The notes under the pieces: generated by a model
Seen by the model: only the letters and a program-made list of their open reading frames with translations
Database searches by the model: none
Told to the model about the DNA's origin: nothing
Assembly (NCBI RefSeq): GCF_019649055.1
Contig: NW_026570283.1
Coordinates: 62,001-126,000 of the forward strand
Direction: 5' to 3'
Source of the DNA: Paramacrobiotus metropolitanus
Lineage: Eukaryota > Tardigrada > Eutardigrada > Parachela > Macrobiotidae
DNA length: 64,000 nucleotides
In this document: one piece after another, positions 10,966 to 23,826 of the stretch
Position numbering within the stretch: position 1 is the first letter of the stretch
How the letters are laid out: every line of letters starts with the position of its first letter
Program-made: the position numbers and the translations under genes

Positions 10966-13900
10966 ATGTGGACAACGGTTGTCACTGCGCTGTGGATAAC
11001 AGCGGTGTATGGCCAAATGCCACCACAGGCCTATCCGTACAACGTCACACTGAATGGACAAAATGCCAAAGCAGAATGGCGGAAGGTCGGTGAAGACCGT
11101 ATTGAATTCCAGGTGACCGCACCGACCACCGGCTGGTTCGGATTGGGACTGTCGCCCAGTGGCTCGATGCGTGGTGCGGATATTCTTGTTGGTTGGATTG
11201 ACGAAAATGGAAAGGGTCATATCGAGGTAATCGGCGCATTAAGAAGGCATCATTTGTATAAGCCTTACACATGCCCACTGCAACGTTGGTCGTGCCGGAA
11301 TTTCTTTTTATTTTGCTCTAATCGACATGCAACGTTTTCTCCATCGACACCGTGAATGAATGAATATTACTCTAGTAATACCAAGCACTAGGAATGACGT
11401 GCGGAAATGCGCAAAATTTATCCTGAGATGATTTTTAAAAACATCTTAAGGCCTGTTATTGTATTGGTATTGGGTGATTCTGTTTAGTAACCTTTAATAA
11501 CGGCTTGATCATTTGCTTACTTTAGGTTTATTTAGTTTTTTATCATGAACGGCACATTCAATACGGAAAGCAAACTAATCACTGCTAAAAATTGTTTGCT
11601 AGTATGACAGCAGGTTATCTGTATGACTGTATGTGACAGATTAACAATGTACGGTACGATGGGATTGCTTGACCGGAATCCGGAATTATGTGTTGCAGGA
11701 TCGATATGCCCCAGATTTCATCGAACCAACTCTGGACCCTCAGCAAGACTGGACGTTAGAAGGTTCCGTGCGTCAAGATGGCAATCTGATCTTCCGGATG
11801 TCACGAAAGCTCAATACTTGTGACAAACAGAACGACGTACCGATTAATACCGTAATTAACTCTGAAGTTTTGCAGTTTACATCACAATAAGACTAAACAA
11901 CATAAACTGTTGACCATTATTAGATCGATACGATGCGCTTAATTTACGCATCGAATCCGGCTTTGCCTATGAAAACTGGCGATCAGTTCCATATCCGGAA
12001 ACACGTGGAAGAAAGTAAAGGCGTACAGACAGTGCGAATGTTCGAAGACACAGCACGCACTCCGCCACAACCGGCAGCCGGCGAAGATATTCAGAACGTC
12101 AAATTCATGATAACCGAGGCATGAAACAATTTATAGACGATGCTTTTCGCTAGTATTTTCAAGCAGGTTTCGTTTACAGAATCAAGTGCCAGCCGTAGAC
12201 ACGGCGTACGTCTGCGAAGTGATGCCCTTTCCACCAGTGGACAATTCGGATTTATACATGATTGGGGTAAATGCCATAATGTCTACATCTGTATATGGCT
12301 GCAGTTTTCTTTAGCGTTATTCGATGCAGTTTGGAGAAATCGTGACACCGGGAAACACGGATTTAGTCCATCACATCATTTTATATGCGTGTAATGACCA
12401 AATCAACGCCACTTTCCCAGCCAAACGACAATTTGACTGTGACACGGATAAAGACGGCATCCAGGGGAGCTGCACGGCACTGTTGGCGGCTGTAGGGAAG
12501 GCCAGTCGTGTAAGTGGATAAAATTTCCGCTCAGTTTTTGAATAGACAAATTTTTCGATTTTACAGCCGGCTTATTTTCCCGAAGATGTAGCATTACCGT
12601 TAAAAAAGATTATCGATAAGAAGAGTTTCCTTATGATGCAAATGCATTATGACAATCCATCTGTAAGATCGGACAGGATTGACGCGTCAGGAGTTGAACT
12701 GTACCTTTCAAACAAAAAGCGGAAGTACGATGCCGGAGCGACTCGCTTTGGAAGCATTGGGCTTGACTGTGAGGAAAACTATTCAGAAATCATTACAAAA
12801 TCATAATCATGATAAAAAAATAATTAGTTAACCATGGCTTTTTAATTTTTATGAAACTTTTAAATGCCAGGGACGGTTGCAATTCCGCCGATGACACCAG
12901 AATGGACAATACGAACGGAATGCCCTGCTCAGTGTACAAAACGGGTAAGCTATAATTATACACTTACTGTAGTTATAACATAAGTAATAATCGTCAAGAA
13001 ATATTGAAATCCCTTTTGACAACGTTTCCTATCCTCATGGCAATAGCGTGCCATGGCATTGTATGTTAAGATATATTTTTTACAGTATCCCAGCGACGGA
13101 GTGAGAATCATCGGTGTGGAGCTGCACACCCATCTTCTGGGTGAGTAACGAGGCCGAGCGACCGTACCGCGGGAAACATATGAAACGGGTCTACTTATTT
13201 GTTTTTATTAATTGTTTCTATTAGGTATCAAAATGTATGCCCGCCACATACGCAACGGAAAGGAGCTGGCGCCTATAAGCACCGATGAAAATTACGACAG
13301 CAACTACCAAGAGTTCATCATGTTCGATAAGAATAACCAACCTCAACTGATGCCGGTAACACAAATATCTCACATTATATCCTGCATTCTGCTTGGAGAA
13401 TGTCCAGAATCGTTATATCATGTATTACGCTTTTATACCGTATCTCTTGGTCTAGGGTGATACGGTGGTGGTAGATTGCGTATATTCCAGCACGAAGCCC
13501 CCTAATGTTCGCACCAATACCACTTTTGTAAGGAAGTATTAAATTTTATCATCAATAAGATTTAATTTCTAAATAATATTAAATAATTATAAAATCTCTA
13601 TTATGTTTTATAGGGAGGCGAGTCAACTAGAGGTACGAACTCGTATAGCAATTCCAGGTTTACAATTTAGTCGATACGTTGTGACTTGTAACCTTGTAAT
13701 TGAACTTCGACGGCATTCTGTTTAGAGGAGATGTGCATTGTATTCGCATTTTACTACCCTGCTGTTGATCTGAATATGTGCATGTCAAAAATGGACGACA
13801 AAGATCTTGCTGCCGGCTATAAGATCCCTGCGTCAGAACCGTATGTGACGTTCAGCGTACTAAAACGTGGCTACCATGTTATTTTGCGTCTAGATTAACG

Positions 13901-14256
13901 TATGCAAACCGCAAAAATCTTATGGCCTTCATCGACAAGCAGTGGACGCCCGAAACCAAGGAAAAGATGCGAGAGGTGCAAAACATTGCAAAGCAGACAT
14001 TCGCGTGCCCTTTGGCGGACAAACCGGTAATCAAACAGCTACGTTATTACGCCAGTCCAGCCAATAAAGTACGGCGTTTAATATGGCTTTTACTTTTTAG
14101 AATGGTCCAGAAGGTTTCGGCAGCATTAGCGGCATCGACAAGTACGAACCTTACCACGATCCGGATGTATGCGGAAGTAGCCGTCAAACAAGAAGTTCAG
14201 CGAATGCTCTACAACCCGGATTAACATTTGCATTTGTTCTATTCCTTCGTTATTGA
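10966..14256 (+). CDS. DBH-like copper monooxygenase (MOXD1 type)
   Basis: Secretory-pathway copper, ascorbate-dependent monooxygenase. Exons: 10966-11226, 11699-11851, 11924-12118, 12180-12266, 12330-12509, 12567-12768, 12871-12944, 13086-13140, 13225-13355, 13456-13527, 13614-13632, 13726-13840, 13894-14026, 14101-14256. All phases join, giving 610 residues; human MOXD1 is about 613. A signal peptide (about 1-16) precedes a DOMON domain. Copper site residues are visible: HH at 246-247 (LVHHIILYA), His 319 (MQMHYDNP), His 398 and 400 (ELHTHLLG) and Met 479 (STREEMCIVF), so it should be catalytically competent. The C-terminus is short and hydrophobic. Intron 3 appears to start with GC, and exon 11 is only 19 bases. 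Substrate is unknown; dopamine is not implied. Confidence 0.93.
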
Positions 14257-14374
14257 TTGCGTAACAATGTTTGACCTATTAAAATATTTTGTGCCTTTCT
14301 TGTACAGTATATGCTTCGAGTTCTATAATTACACATGTTTTGCTAGTTGGGTAGTTCACTTATTAAGAGGGAAT

Positions 14375-14395
14375 AATAAAGGCTTCTGTAATAAA
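14375..14395 (+). promoter_or_regulatory. Two AATAAA polyadenylation signals
   Basis: AATAAA occurs at 14375-14380 and 14390-14395, about 120-140 bases past the stop of the DBH-like gene, as expected for its 3' end. Confidence 0.7.
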
Positions 14396-14551
14396 GTCTA
14401 AATTTCCGTTTTATTTCTGTTCCAGCGCTGTACATAGCTGTTTATTTTCTGCTGTTTTCATAACAATATTACATAAAAAAGCTAGGGAATTCATCTTGAT
14501 TAAACCGCTGACTAGATAATCATAAAATATATATTTTAGTTTTATTATTCA

Positions 14552-16363
14552 TCATGTTTGCTTAGCGGTTGGAAGACCTATTCCCGAGCCAATGTCCAAC
14601 AAATTATATAAAGCAGCATTTTTCATCCGGTTTTCTTCAACATCAACAAGTACCCAAGAATATAGCCCACGCTTTTCAACGCGGAGAACGCGATAAGATA
14701 CCGTGTTTAGTCCATCTTTGAACATCGTTTCGTGCGTCAACTCTAACTGTAAAGGAGCCATGCGGTTGCGCGGATTTGTGGAATCGTGGTGATGTTTGAT
14801 CATAGTATAGCGAGCAGATTTCGCTGATGGCCGGTTTAGCTGGTAGCCACTCAATTCCAAGCGTTTCGAAAGGTCATCGTCCTCTCCGCCTTAAAAGAAT
14901 TCTGTCCGTTATGCGAGTACTTCGGCAATCATTAGAGAGATGTTCGTTTGTTACCCTGCTGACACTGTTATTAAAATAAAATCTGCCCCTCTATGGTATG
15001 AATTAATCCTTTTACCCCATCCCCAATAAGAATTCGGGAAGCCGTTGACTTTCATGAACTGCTCAACAGTGAAGGCCGACGCGCCGCCAATTATCTGTTT
15101 GTAGGGTAAAGTATAGTTAAATTTGTCCACTGCCACGCTCAAATGTCGTGGTTGATTGCCGCAGTGATATAAGTTATGGTCTTGTTCCGGTAACAGGTCC
15201 ACATCATGAAAAATGAAACAATTATGCATTCCAGTTTTCACAACTTCCAGAAATCCGATGTTCATTAATGCCCCTGAGTGAAACGAGAAATGTGCGCTTT
15301 TCCATTGCTGTTTTTGTGGATGATGCTGCGGTAATACAGACTAAAATAATATTATTTTCATGCTTTTAATTTTAACTCATTTCAGAAGCACAGTAAACGG
15401 CAGGTGCAGTGCTGTGCATGCTCTGTACCAAGCTGTATAAACAGAAAATAAGTACCGTCAAGTTTGCCTGTTAAACCAACCTCGATTAAACGTTGTTCTA
15501 CCGTGCTGCTCCACAACAAAAATGGTGTAGTCCAACTGTTGCTTTTGCAAGATGGGATGATAATTGGCTAGGAACAACTCTCAAAAGACCAAACAGTAGC
15601 ATTATTTTGCGTATAGATATATCCTATATGTAGTGCGCTCTACTTTAGTACTTGTAATTCTACTATATTATAATAATTATAATAGTTAAGCTTATTTCGA
15701 GCTAGCGTACGTATAGAAGTATGCATGTACAGAAATGAATGCATATCTATTGAAGTACAGTATAATTAAATGAATTGCCCGCAATCATAATGCAGGGCAC
15801 TGATAAGGTCTGTCCAATACCCTAATAATTTTCATGTCATCCTTTAAAGGTTTCAACTTACTCAAATGCTCGTTGCGATCCCGGAACGGTATTATAATAG
15901 CCACTTTTTCCTTGGCCTGACAACTTTTTGGGGACCAATTTCCCATAGAATCCAGTGTAAGCGCAAGTGATAGTAAAAGGTCGTCGGTGATATTGCTTTT
16001 GATTGGCAGTATCCGCCCCGATAAGTTTTTGGGATGGCAGTATGGTATCTGTACAGATACATTAACAGAACCTTCAAAATCAGCAATTTTATTAACTTTG
16101 TTACAAGAAGACTGGAACGTCAAGAGCAAATTTCGAGTTTTTATCGATAAAGCCGTAGAAAACAAAATTATGTACGATTCCGTTTGCAGCAAAGCAACGA
16201 TAGCAAGGTCAGCCATTAGCAGAAAAAGCCCAAAACAGATAAAACAACGAGTTGTTGTGATTAATTTGAACAAATGAATGTAAATATTGTTTCCAGTCCT
16301 TCGCGACATTTTTACTGTCCTAACTGCGCAGTGAAAAAGAGGTACTGCTTGCATCAACATCAA
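14552..16363 (-). CDS. Beta-1,4-galactosyltransferase family member A
   Basis: Golgi type II glycosyltransferase. Minus-strand exons: 16363-15862 (or from the Met at 16309), 15579-15481, 15273-15016, 14889-14552. All junctions are phase 1, giving 380-398 residues. The N-terminal anchor is FICFGLFLLMADLAIVALL. The catalytic domain shows IIPFRDRNEHL, the metal-binding DVD in [16 protein letters not shown] at the position known to set UDP-Gal preference in mammalian B4GALT1, and YWGWG/GEDDD split by the last intron. By family knowledge it transfers galactose (possibly GalNAc) to GlcNAc-type acceptors using Mn2+. First of three tandem paralogs with identical exon architecture. The start is ambiguous; 16309 gives a more typical short cytoplasmic tail. 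Confidence 0.92.
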
Positions 16364-17318
16364 ATCTTATGACAACATCTGTAATGCGCAGCACACGACT
16401 CGGTGTTGTAAATGAAGTGGTCAAGTGTTTTTTTATTTACCAGGCGCACGGCACAAACTGCATTCATCCGATGGCTTATTGACGATTGCAACACTTGTTT
16501 GTGGTCAAGGTGAGAAGAATTGCGAGTTTCCGGTGGCCTCTTAAGTGATGATTTGTTGTGACTCTAGATCTTCGAATTCAGCAAACGTGGAGCAGCACTG
16601 CACCTGAAGCTTAATTACCTTAATTACCTTGCGCAAACTATTCGAAATCAGAATAGTGATGGCTGAAGAAATTATTTTGCAATGATGTAACTGCGGGGGC
16701 GATTTTTTTCTCTTTGACCAAGCGGCTTGCTTCCCGCTCTTCAACCACCGGAGACCGACTGCAAACGAATACCGATCCGCGTCAATTCCTATGGATAATG
16801 AGGTATGGATTCTATGGATACATGCAGCTGTCTACATCAAATGCAGGAAAACGAAAAGCATAATAAAATACCATATCGCCTAACGGAATGCCAGACCGAA
16901 CTGTCATCGTGTATAGAACAAAAGTAAGAATTTTTGTAACTGTCGTTTTAATTGAGCTAATTTTTTACCCCAATTTACAAAGTACTCGTATTTTCGGCTG
17001 TGCAGTTCAGTTTCTCAGTTATATTTAGCTGTTTTAAGGCATCTCTTTGACGCACGCACGCCCGGCTTTTGGGAGGAAAGCATTAGATATTCTTAATTAA
17101 CAAAAACCACACAATTTGTTTCTAGAATTTTAATTTTGTTGGTTGATGGCTGATACTGCATCAGTGTTGCAGGTTTCATCCATTTGAAGTTATTCGCGGT
17201 AAATTTCGCCGGCGTTCAGTGCCAGAGTGTTGTACAGGAAAACGTCTTGAATTCGAAAGACCGACCCTAGAATTATATCAGTTCTAAAAATGTCGCGCGC
17301 TGTCTCGGGTACAGCGTA
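16364..17318. other. Spacer between galactosyltransferases A and B
   Basis: Upstream region of gene A and downstream region of gene B, both on the minus strand. No open frame or repeat stands out. Confidence 0.4.
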
Positions 17319-19498
17319 TTACAGTGTAATATTTTTCATGCGGTTCTCCCCAACATCAACGAGCAACCAGGTGTAAAGATGGCGCTGCTGCAAATCCAGA
17401 AGGCGGTACTCCACATTGTTCAGTCCGTCTTTCAGCATTCTTTTGTGCGTTACTTCGAGTAGTTTCGTGGCCATCGGGTTTTCCGGATTACGAGCGTCGT
17501 GTTCGTGCTTGATCATTGTATAACGAGCAGATTCCGCTGCTGGTCGGTTGATTTCATAATCACTTAATTCCACCCGTTTCATGAGATCATCATCTTCTCC
17601 GCCTACAACGAAATCCGTTAGCCGTTCACGCCTGTTTGTTGCACACATACTGAACTGCAGATTAACACAAACCATCAGTACCCACCGTAACATGCCAAAA
17701 CTCGGCAACGAAATTACATACCTCACTTTTTAAAGAACAAAAAAATCTACAGTGTAAATACGCAAATCTCGGATCTCCATCCATATATACTTCTATCCAA
17801 CATATGTCGGCGAATAAAAACGGCTTGAGAATATGTCGGTAACATGGGTGCAGAAAACATATGACATGAGTTTTTATTGCAGTGATTTTATTTAACTGTT
17901 ATACAGCCGAAATTTTTTTTCTGTCGGATATTTAACGCTAAAAGCAATTATGTACTCTGTAATGGATTCGCTTACCCCATCCCCAATAAGAATTCGAATA
18001 GCCGTTGACTTTAGTATACTGTTCGACAGTGAAAGCTGATGCTCCGCCGATCAGCTGTTTGTATGGCAGAGTGTAATTGAATTTATCCACCGCCACGCTG
18101 AGATGCCGTGGTTGCGCGGAACAGTGGTACATGTTATTGTCTTGTTCCGGTAACAAGTCCACGTCATGGAATATGAAGCATGTATACCTTCCAGCTTTTT
18201 GTGCTTCCAGGAATCCCGCATTCAATAACACGCCTGTAAATTTCTCATAAATATTAAGGTCAAGTTCGTATCATTTACTCAAAATTAAACAATAATTTAT
18301 ATTAATATAACAAGAGCTGCCAACAAACCATTTGCAGAAAACAATTTGCAGTTTTCACTACGATTCTATGCGGAGTGTCCACTGCCCACTGAATACGTAA
18401 TTTAGTGTGTCAAACTGCCCAAAACCATAACTGAATGGCTGTTTTTGTTTTACCGACACTGATAAGAGTGACTGCAGAAATCGATATCGTTCGTTCAAAC
18501 TTCCGATGGGAAAAGAAAGAACCTGAGCCTGAGCAACTAGTACTGCGCGCTTTAATGTACTTACCTCATTTGTACAGAGTTTCTCACTTTTGGAAACCAG
18601 AGAAATAGTAAAATTTGATAATACGCTTTATTACTATTTTCAAATACTCTCGAAACACGTTCCTAATTACAGCGCAAACACAATTACTGCAACGCGATAT
18701 ACTGTACAATGTACATACGCATTTACGCACCTTTATTAAAAGTCGTTGTTCCATTTTGCTCCACAACAAAAACTGTGTAGTCTAGCTGCTGCCTTTGGAA
18801 AATTGGATGATAATTCACCAAAAATATTTCTACAATGCACGATCTTTCAAATAAGAGCAAATAAAAAGGAAATAAGGAAAATAATTTAACTGATCAGTTA
18901 ATGTACAGTTAATAGATATCAATAATTAACTTTCAAATATGACCATTAAGCTTTATATGCTATGGCATATCCGACGAGATAATTTATTTATAAAAGCAAA
19001 GGTTTACCTTTATCTGTTGTAAGAAAACAATTGCGCCTTACTTAAATGCTCTGCTCGATCACGAAACGGTATTATCACAGCAAGTTTTTCTTTGGCTTGG
19101 CAGTCACTCGGTTTCCAGCTTCCGGTTGGATCCAGTTGCGACGCCGTCATATTCAGCACAGTCTCCGTGGCATTCCTCTTATCGGGATTAATCTTCCCCA
19201 GTAGACCGTCCGGATAGCATTTAGGCAGGAAGACGGGGAATATATCGTCGGCATTAAAAGTGGAATGCTGCCAACATCCTGATTCATTGCAGGAAGCAAT
19301 ACGAGGCCGTAAGAAAGAATAGTGGATGCTGGTCAAGGATATGGTGGGGAAAAACAGAAAGACGCGCGACCGACCGGTGAGAACCGTGACGAAAATATCT
19401 GTCACCGATAACAAAATGATAAACCCTAAAATATAGCGAATAGGCCGGAATACCGTTCGGGAGCGGACTTGCGTGTAGCTGCCCTGTTTACCCAGCAT
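17319..19498 (-). CDS. Beta-1,4-galactosyltransferase family member B
   Basis: Second of the tandem set. Minus-strand exons: 19498-19042, 18829-18731, 18233-17976, 17602-17319, all in phase, 365 residues. The membrane anchor is YILGFIILLSVTDIFVTVL near the N-terminus. Catalytic landmarks: [25 protein letters not shown] (DVD at about 209-211), LPY before IGGASAF, and YWGWG/GEDDD across the last intron. Exons 2 and 3 are 99 and 258 bases, the same as in A and C. The whole catalytic core is intact, so the enzyme is likely active in the Golgi. It is closer to A than to C in the visible motifs. Confidence 0.93.
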
Positions 19499-20244
19499 TT
19501 TCTGTGCATTATAAACAAAGTGAACTGCAGAATAAGGATTCAGCCGATCCTGGAAATTTCTATTCCGGAAAGAGTGCTGGGCATTAGCATTTACGGAATG
19601 CTAATGCCGCGTCGTAAACGATCACTCAGGATAATGCACACCGATGCAGGATCATAACAATTTTTGAGCCGTTACGTGACTCTCGTTTGTGTGTGACATA
19701 TATGCTGGCGCACCGAAGGAAAGAATGTAGTTTTCCTTCATCGCAATTGCGGAATGGATTTCTGATGGTGGAAAAAGTTGCTGTTTCACAGCCAAAATAG
19801 CTTCCGGCAACAAATTAAGCGGTTGTATCCGTACCACTGTTACTGCTGCCAGCTTATGTACTCGTCCTGAAGTGTGACGACGCTCCGCTCATACTTGACC
19901 GCACTACTGTCTATTGTGGAGGTAAGTATTCGCCTATTAGCCGGCAATGGGTACCCCAATTCCAGTAATAATGGAAAGCACATTGCCTTTGCACGAGACT
20001 AGTGTAAAACTGTGAACGTTGATGGACTTCCGGTTGGAGATAACGGTGTAGATGTTGCATCAGCTGGCGGAGTTAAAATGCCAAGAAAACTTCAGAAAAG
20101 CAAAGCAATTTTTAAGTTTTTCTCAATCTTCGGATTTTGAGAACTATTTCATGGTTTTTATCTGGGCCAGATTTATCGTATGCGGAATAGTTTTCATCCT
20201 GTATCGATAGTTCGTACCTTCTAATTTTCTTGCTCGCCGTTAAG
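19499..20244. other. Divergent intergenic region
   Basis: Between the start of galactosyltransferase B (minus) and the HIG1-domain gene (plus). It should hold both promoters; no specific site is recognisable. Confidence 0.4.
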
Positions 20245-21147
20245 ATGTCGCACAGAGCGCCGACCGAGAATTTCCCTCTGGATCGCAAGTACGACGAGTT
20301 CGCTGATCCAGCTAATCGTATCTTCGCCCCGGCGCCATCCACTGGTGATCGATTTAAGAAGCAGTTTACTGAAATGGGAGTATTTCCCCTCGCTATTACG
20401 GCTTTTACAGCGATGGCGGCATATGGTAAGACCGTGAGCGTTACGATTAGAAGCACGATTTTGAATACAGCAGTTCGCCAATAATGATGCACCAGTTCTC
20501 AGGGAATTAGATTCTTCAGCTTCATTCGTTTTTGGTGTGATGTAACCAGCTGGTAAATTTTATTAATACACTAAAGATTACTTATATGAAGATTTAGTGG
20601 TTGCAGGCGCACAGACTTTTGCTGAGAGAACTCGGAAACATCATCATTTATGCTTACAGATGTCAGCGCGATCCTGGGTTCGCGAGCTCGCCCTTCTTGG
20701 TTCCTTGAATAATGCAAAACTACATATGCGTAATGCAGCTTCGTTATTTGGCTCAGGTTTAAACATATTTTTAGTGATTTAATAATTGCGTGTGATCCTC
20801 TTATTTTGTTTCCGGTTTCGTATGTTCTGTGTCGGCCGTAATTCCGTAGTGATCAGTTAAGCATATAATGCGTTTAATTAAATGTTTCTGCTATTTTAGT
20901 GGATTTTTATTTGTATATAGTATATTCGGAATGACGGATCGTTTAACAAGAAAAATTTGTTTCTGCAGGAATTTACAAGTACCGTCGACTTCCGCAAAGG
21001 GATGCTATTAGCACTACGCTGTACTTCACCGGATTGCGTATTGCAGCGCAGAGTATGGCCGTGGGAATTATTGCCGTGGGAGCGGTTAGTCATTTTATTA
21101 AGAACTATAATGCCACTCCGGAAGAGCGTGCTGCCGCCCACCGCTGA
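20245..21147 (+). CDS. HIG1-domain mitochondrial protein
   Basis: Two exons, 20245-20425 and 20969-21147, joined in phase 1 to give 119 residues. The protein has two hydrophobic segments (about 44-62 and 85-105) separated by a basic loop, YKYRRLPQRD, followed by LYFTGLRIAAQS. This matches the HIG1 (hypoxia-induced gene 1) domain layout. Family members sit in the inner mitochondrial membrane and assist respiratory complex III/IV assembly. A Met at 20230 would add five residues; 20245 gives the more usual start. It lies between galactosyltransferases B and C on the opposite strand and is functionally unrelated to them. Confidence 0.87.
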
Positions 21148-21664
21148 TGCGCTTCCAACCAGGGTCACCAGGATTGTCTTTAATTCGTTTTAATTTTGCG
21201 GAAAGAGTACTAGAGGCTGAAAGCATATTGGATTATTGATGTTGGTTGATTGGTTTACTTCATTGGTCAATTAGACTTCGGAGTGCGTGGTGTTTGTTCG
21301 CTGTTCTGGGAATTGTTTCCCCCGTGATCATTACTTAATGGTCTGATGCTGCTGTTTTGCTGGCGGGTATGGATGCTTGTTAATTGATTGGTAGTGAATT
21401 TAAAAGAAAAATTGTTCCTTCTTTTTAATCATTCATTTATGGATTGGATTCCAGATCATCTTTGATGACAGCGAGTCCTTAATAATTGACAATAAATGGG
21501 GTGCAAACGATAAATTCCTAGCTTGAATGCAGAAACCATAACCATACCGGAACCAGCAAAAATCATCAGCATTTCGAGTAATTAAGTGTTTGGAATTATA
21601 TGTATTTTCGTTTCGATAAGAGTGAACACTAAAAATGATTTCAGACTAGATAGGAGATATTCGT
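21148..21664. other. Convergent intergenic region
   Basis: Shared 3' region of the HIG1-domain gene (plus) and galactosyltransferase C (minus). Nothing else seen. Confidence 0.4.
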
Positions 21665-23826
21665 TCATATCCGCTCATGAGCGTAATAGCCGCGTATACG
21701 TCTGTGTTCGGTATTATCCACGTGATCCATTTCGACCATTGCCACCAGCCAGGCACATCCACACCACATCATGCCAATAACGTGCATGATGATGAGCATA
21801 AACATAATCACGCTGAGGAAAGGATATTGGAGAATGAAGGTCTCCATCTCGGTCCAAAAGGTGCCACCGGAAGGCCGCCACTGGTAGTGTCGCGGGAAGA
21901 CCGGTGGCGCATGCACGTCGGCAACGATTCGTGTGTAGAGCTTCCGGTATTCCCGTCGGACTGCTGTGTAGTTCAGACTAGATAGGCCATCCATTAAGCG
22001 GCGCGATTTGGCATGATTCAGCAGCCGGAATCTGTCGGGATTCTGAGGATTTCTGGCATCGAGTGTATGGCGAATCATTGTATATCGGCCAATGGAGGGA
22101 TCGGGTCGGCGAACGGTGTAACCCGAGTCGTTGAGACGATAAAAAATGTCGTCGTCTTCGCCGCCTAAAGAGAACTTACTGAAATTGTTATAATAATGTA
22201 TTCCGATCGTGTTTGAACCAAGCTGATAAAAAGCACACAAGACAGAAGAAGCAGCCAATTTCGACAAACAGTATACCAACTTTTGATTACTAGAGTAGTC
22301 TTTAGAATATGTTTTATGTGTTTTGTCTGTATTGTGTATTCACGGAGGTAATCTCTTACCCCATCCCAAGTACAGATTCGAGTATCCGTTGATCTTTTCA
22401 AACTGCTCTTTCGTGAAAGCGGTAACCCCGCCCATCAGGATCTTGTAGGGCAGCTTGTAATCGAATTTATCCACCGCTGGCGATAAGTGTCGAGGCTGTG
22501 AAGCACAGCGGTACAGGTTGCGGTCATTTTCCAAAAGGAGATCGACGTCATGAAAAATAAAACAGTCACGGGAATCATTCACCAAAGCTTCCCTGTATCC
22601 CGCATTCAGAAGAGCACCTATCGTGAATTTGTATGTAGGTACAATTGCACATCGGCATTGAAGACAATCACGTCAGTACATTATGTTTAATTTTATGCTC
22701 ATTCTTGTATTTACTAACAAGCTAAACGCAATTAGCCTTCGGTCGAATTATCTGTGTCTAATTCCAATAACATCAATTTTATTAAAAGGTATCTTAAGCG
22801 TGCACTGAAATAGTAAAACTTGTTCCCACGGATCGAAAATATGCCGTACGTACTGTCGATCGGTACTGACAATTTATGAATTATTAATAATTGCATTAAC
22901 AAAGTTTTTTGGTCTCCTGATAATTGAAACACGTATAATTGCAACAATAAAGCTGAAACGCTTGACCTTTATTGAATAAGCCGTCTCCAAACTGCTCAAC
23001 GACAATTATGCGATAATCAGCTTGTTGACGCCGTAGAACGGCATGCAACCGGTCCAATAGCAGCCCTGAAATTAAAATCGAAATGTAACTGGAACATTGG
23101 TTTAAGGGTCAAGAGTACAAATTGGCAACTGTTACAGCCGAAAAGCCGTCACTGTACAGAATAAATAATCTGTATTTGTATAAATTAATCACAAACTGAT
23201 TCCAGTGTCCTGCAGCTGCTATAGCGATCAGGGTACACTACTCGTACCAATTAAGCCTTAAATATCTGCAACGTGCAATTACCGTTCTGGGCAATTTCTG
23301 GCTATAAGTCCTACATATTCCTATGTACTGCTTTAAGCGCACTTAAATGGGCCTCCCGATCGCGCAACGGAACAATAATAACGACTCGCTCCCGACTGGT
23401 ACAGTTTGCGGGTCGCCATTGCCCTCCCGGCGACAAATCTGGGTGCTTGGCTTCTATTGTAACCTCGGAGATATCTGGCAGTTGAGGGACCACAATATGA
23501 CGAAATCCTGTCAGATATGATATATTGAGCCGGCACAGAGAGGAATTCGACGCTGGCTGTAATTCGTCCACATCAGGTTCCGTAGTGAAATTGGTGACCG
23601 TTGGAGGAACGACGGTGGTATCTGGTGCAGAACTGTTACCATGATTAGCAATGCTTTTGTCGGAAAAGGAGTTCCATGACAAAGCAAAATAGTTAATGGT
23701 GATCCGGTTGTCCCGGAAAAGAAGTGCGGGGAAGAAATGGAGAGCGGCGAAAATACCGACCACGATAAGGAGAATTCGGAGGAATTTTCTTTTGCAAAGC
23801 GCATCGATCATGCCTTGCAGTTTCAT
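21665..23826 (-). CDS. Divergent beta-1,4-galactosyltransferase C with extra C-terminal TM
   Basis: Minus-strand exons: 23826-23343, 23065-22967, 22617-22360, 22164-21665, in phase, 446 residues. It has the N-terminal anchor ([20 protein letters not shown]), a Pro/Thr-rich stem and the family core: [26 protein letters not shown] (DVD at about 218-220) and LPY. The motif before the last intron is YLGWG/GEDDD, so the first Trp of WGWG is Leu, while the second Trp is kept. The fourth exon is much longer than in A and B (500 versus 284-338 bases) and ends with a hydrophobic stretch of about 30 residues (from about 394) and a charged tail. A second membrane segment at the C-terminus is not normal for this family. 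The donor to exon 2 (GTGCGC) is weak. Confidence 0.88.

Noticed and set aside
20112-20492. 126-codon minus-strand frame over the HIG1 gene
   Set aside because: Antisense shadow of a well-supported exon.
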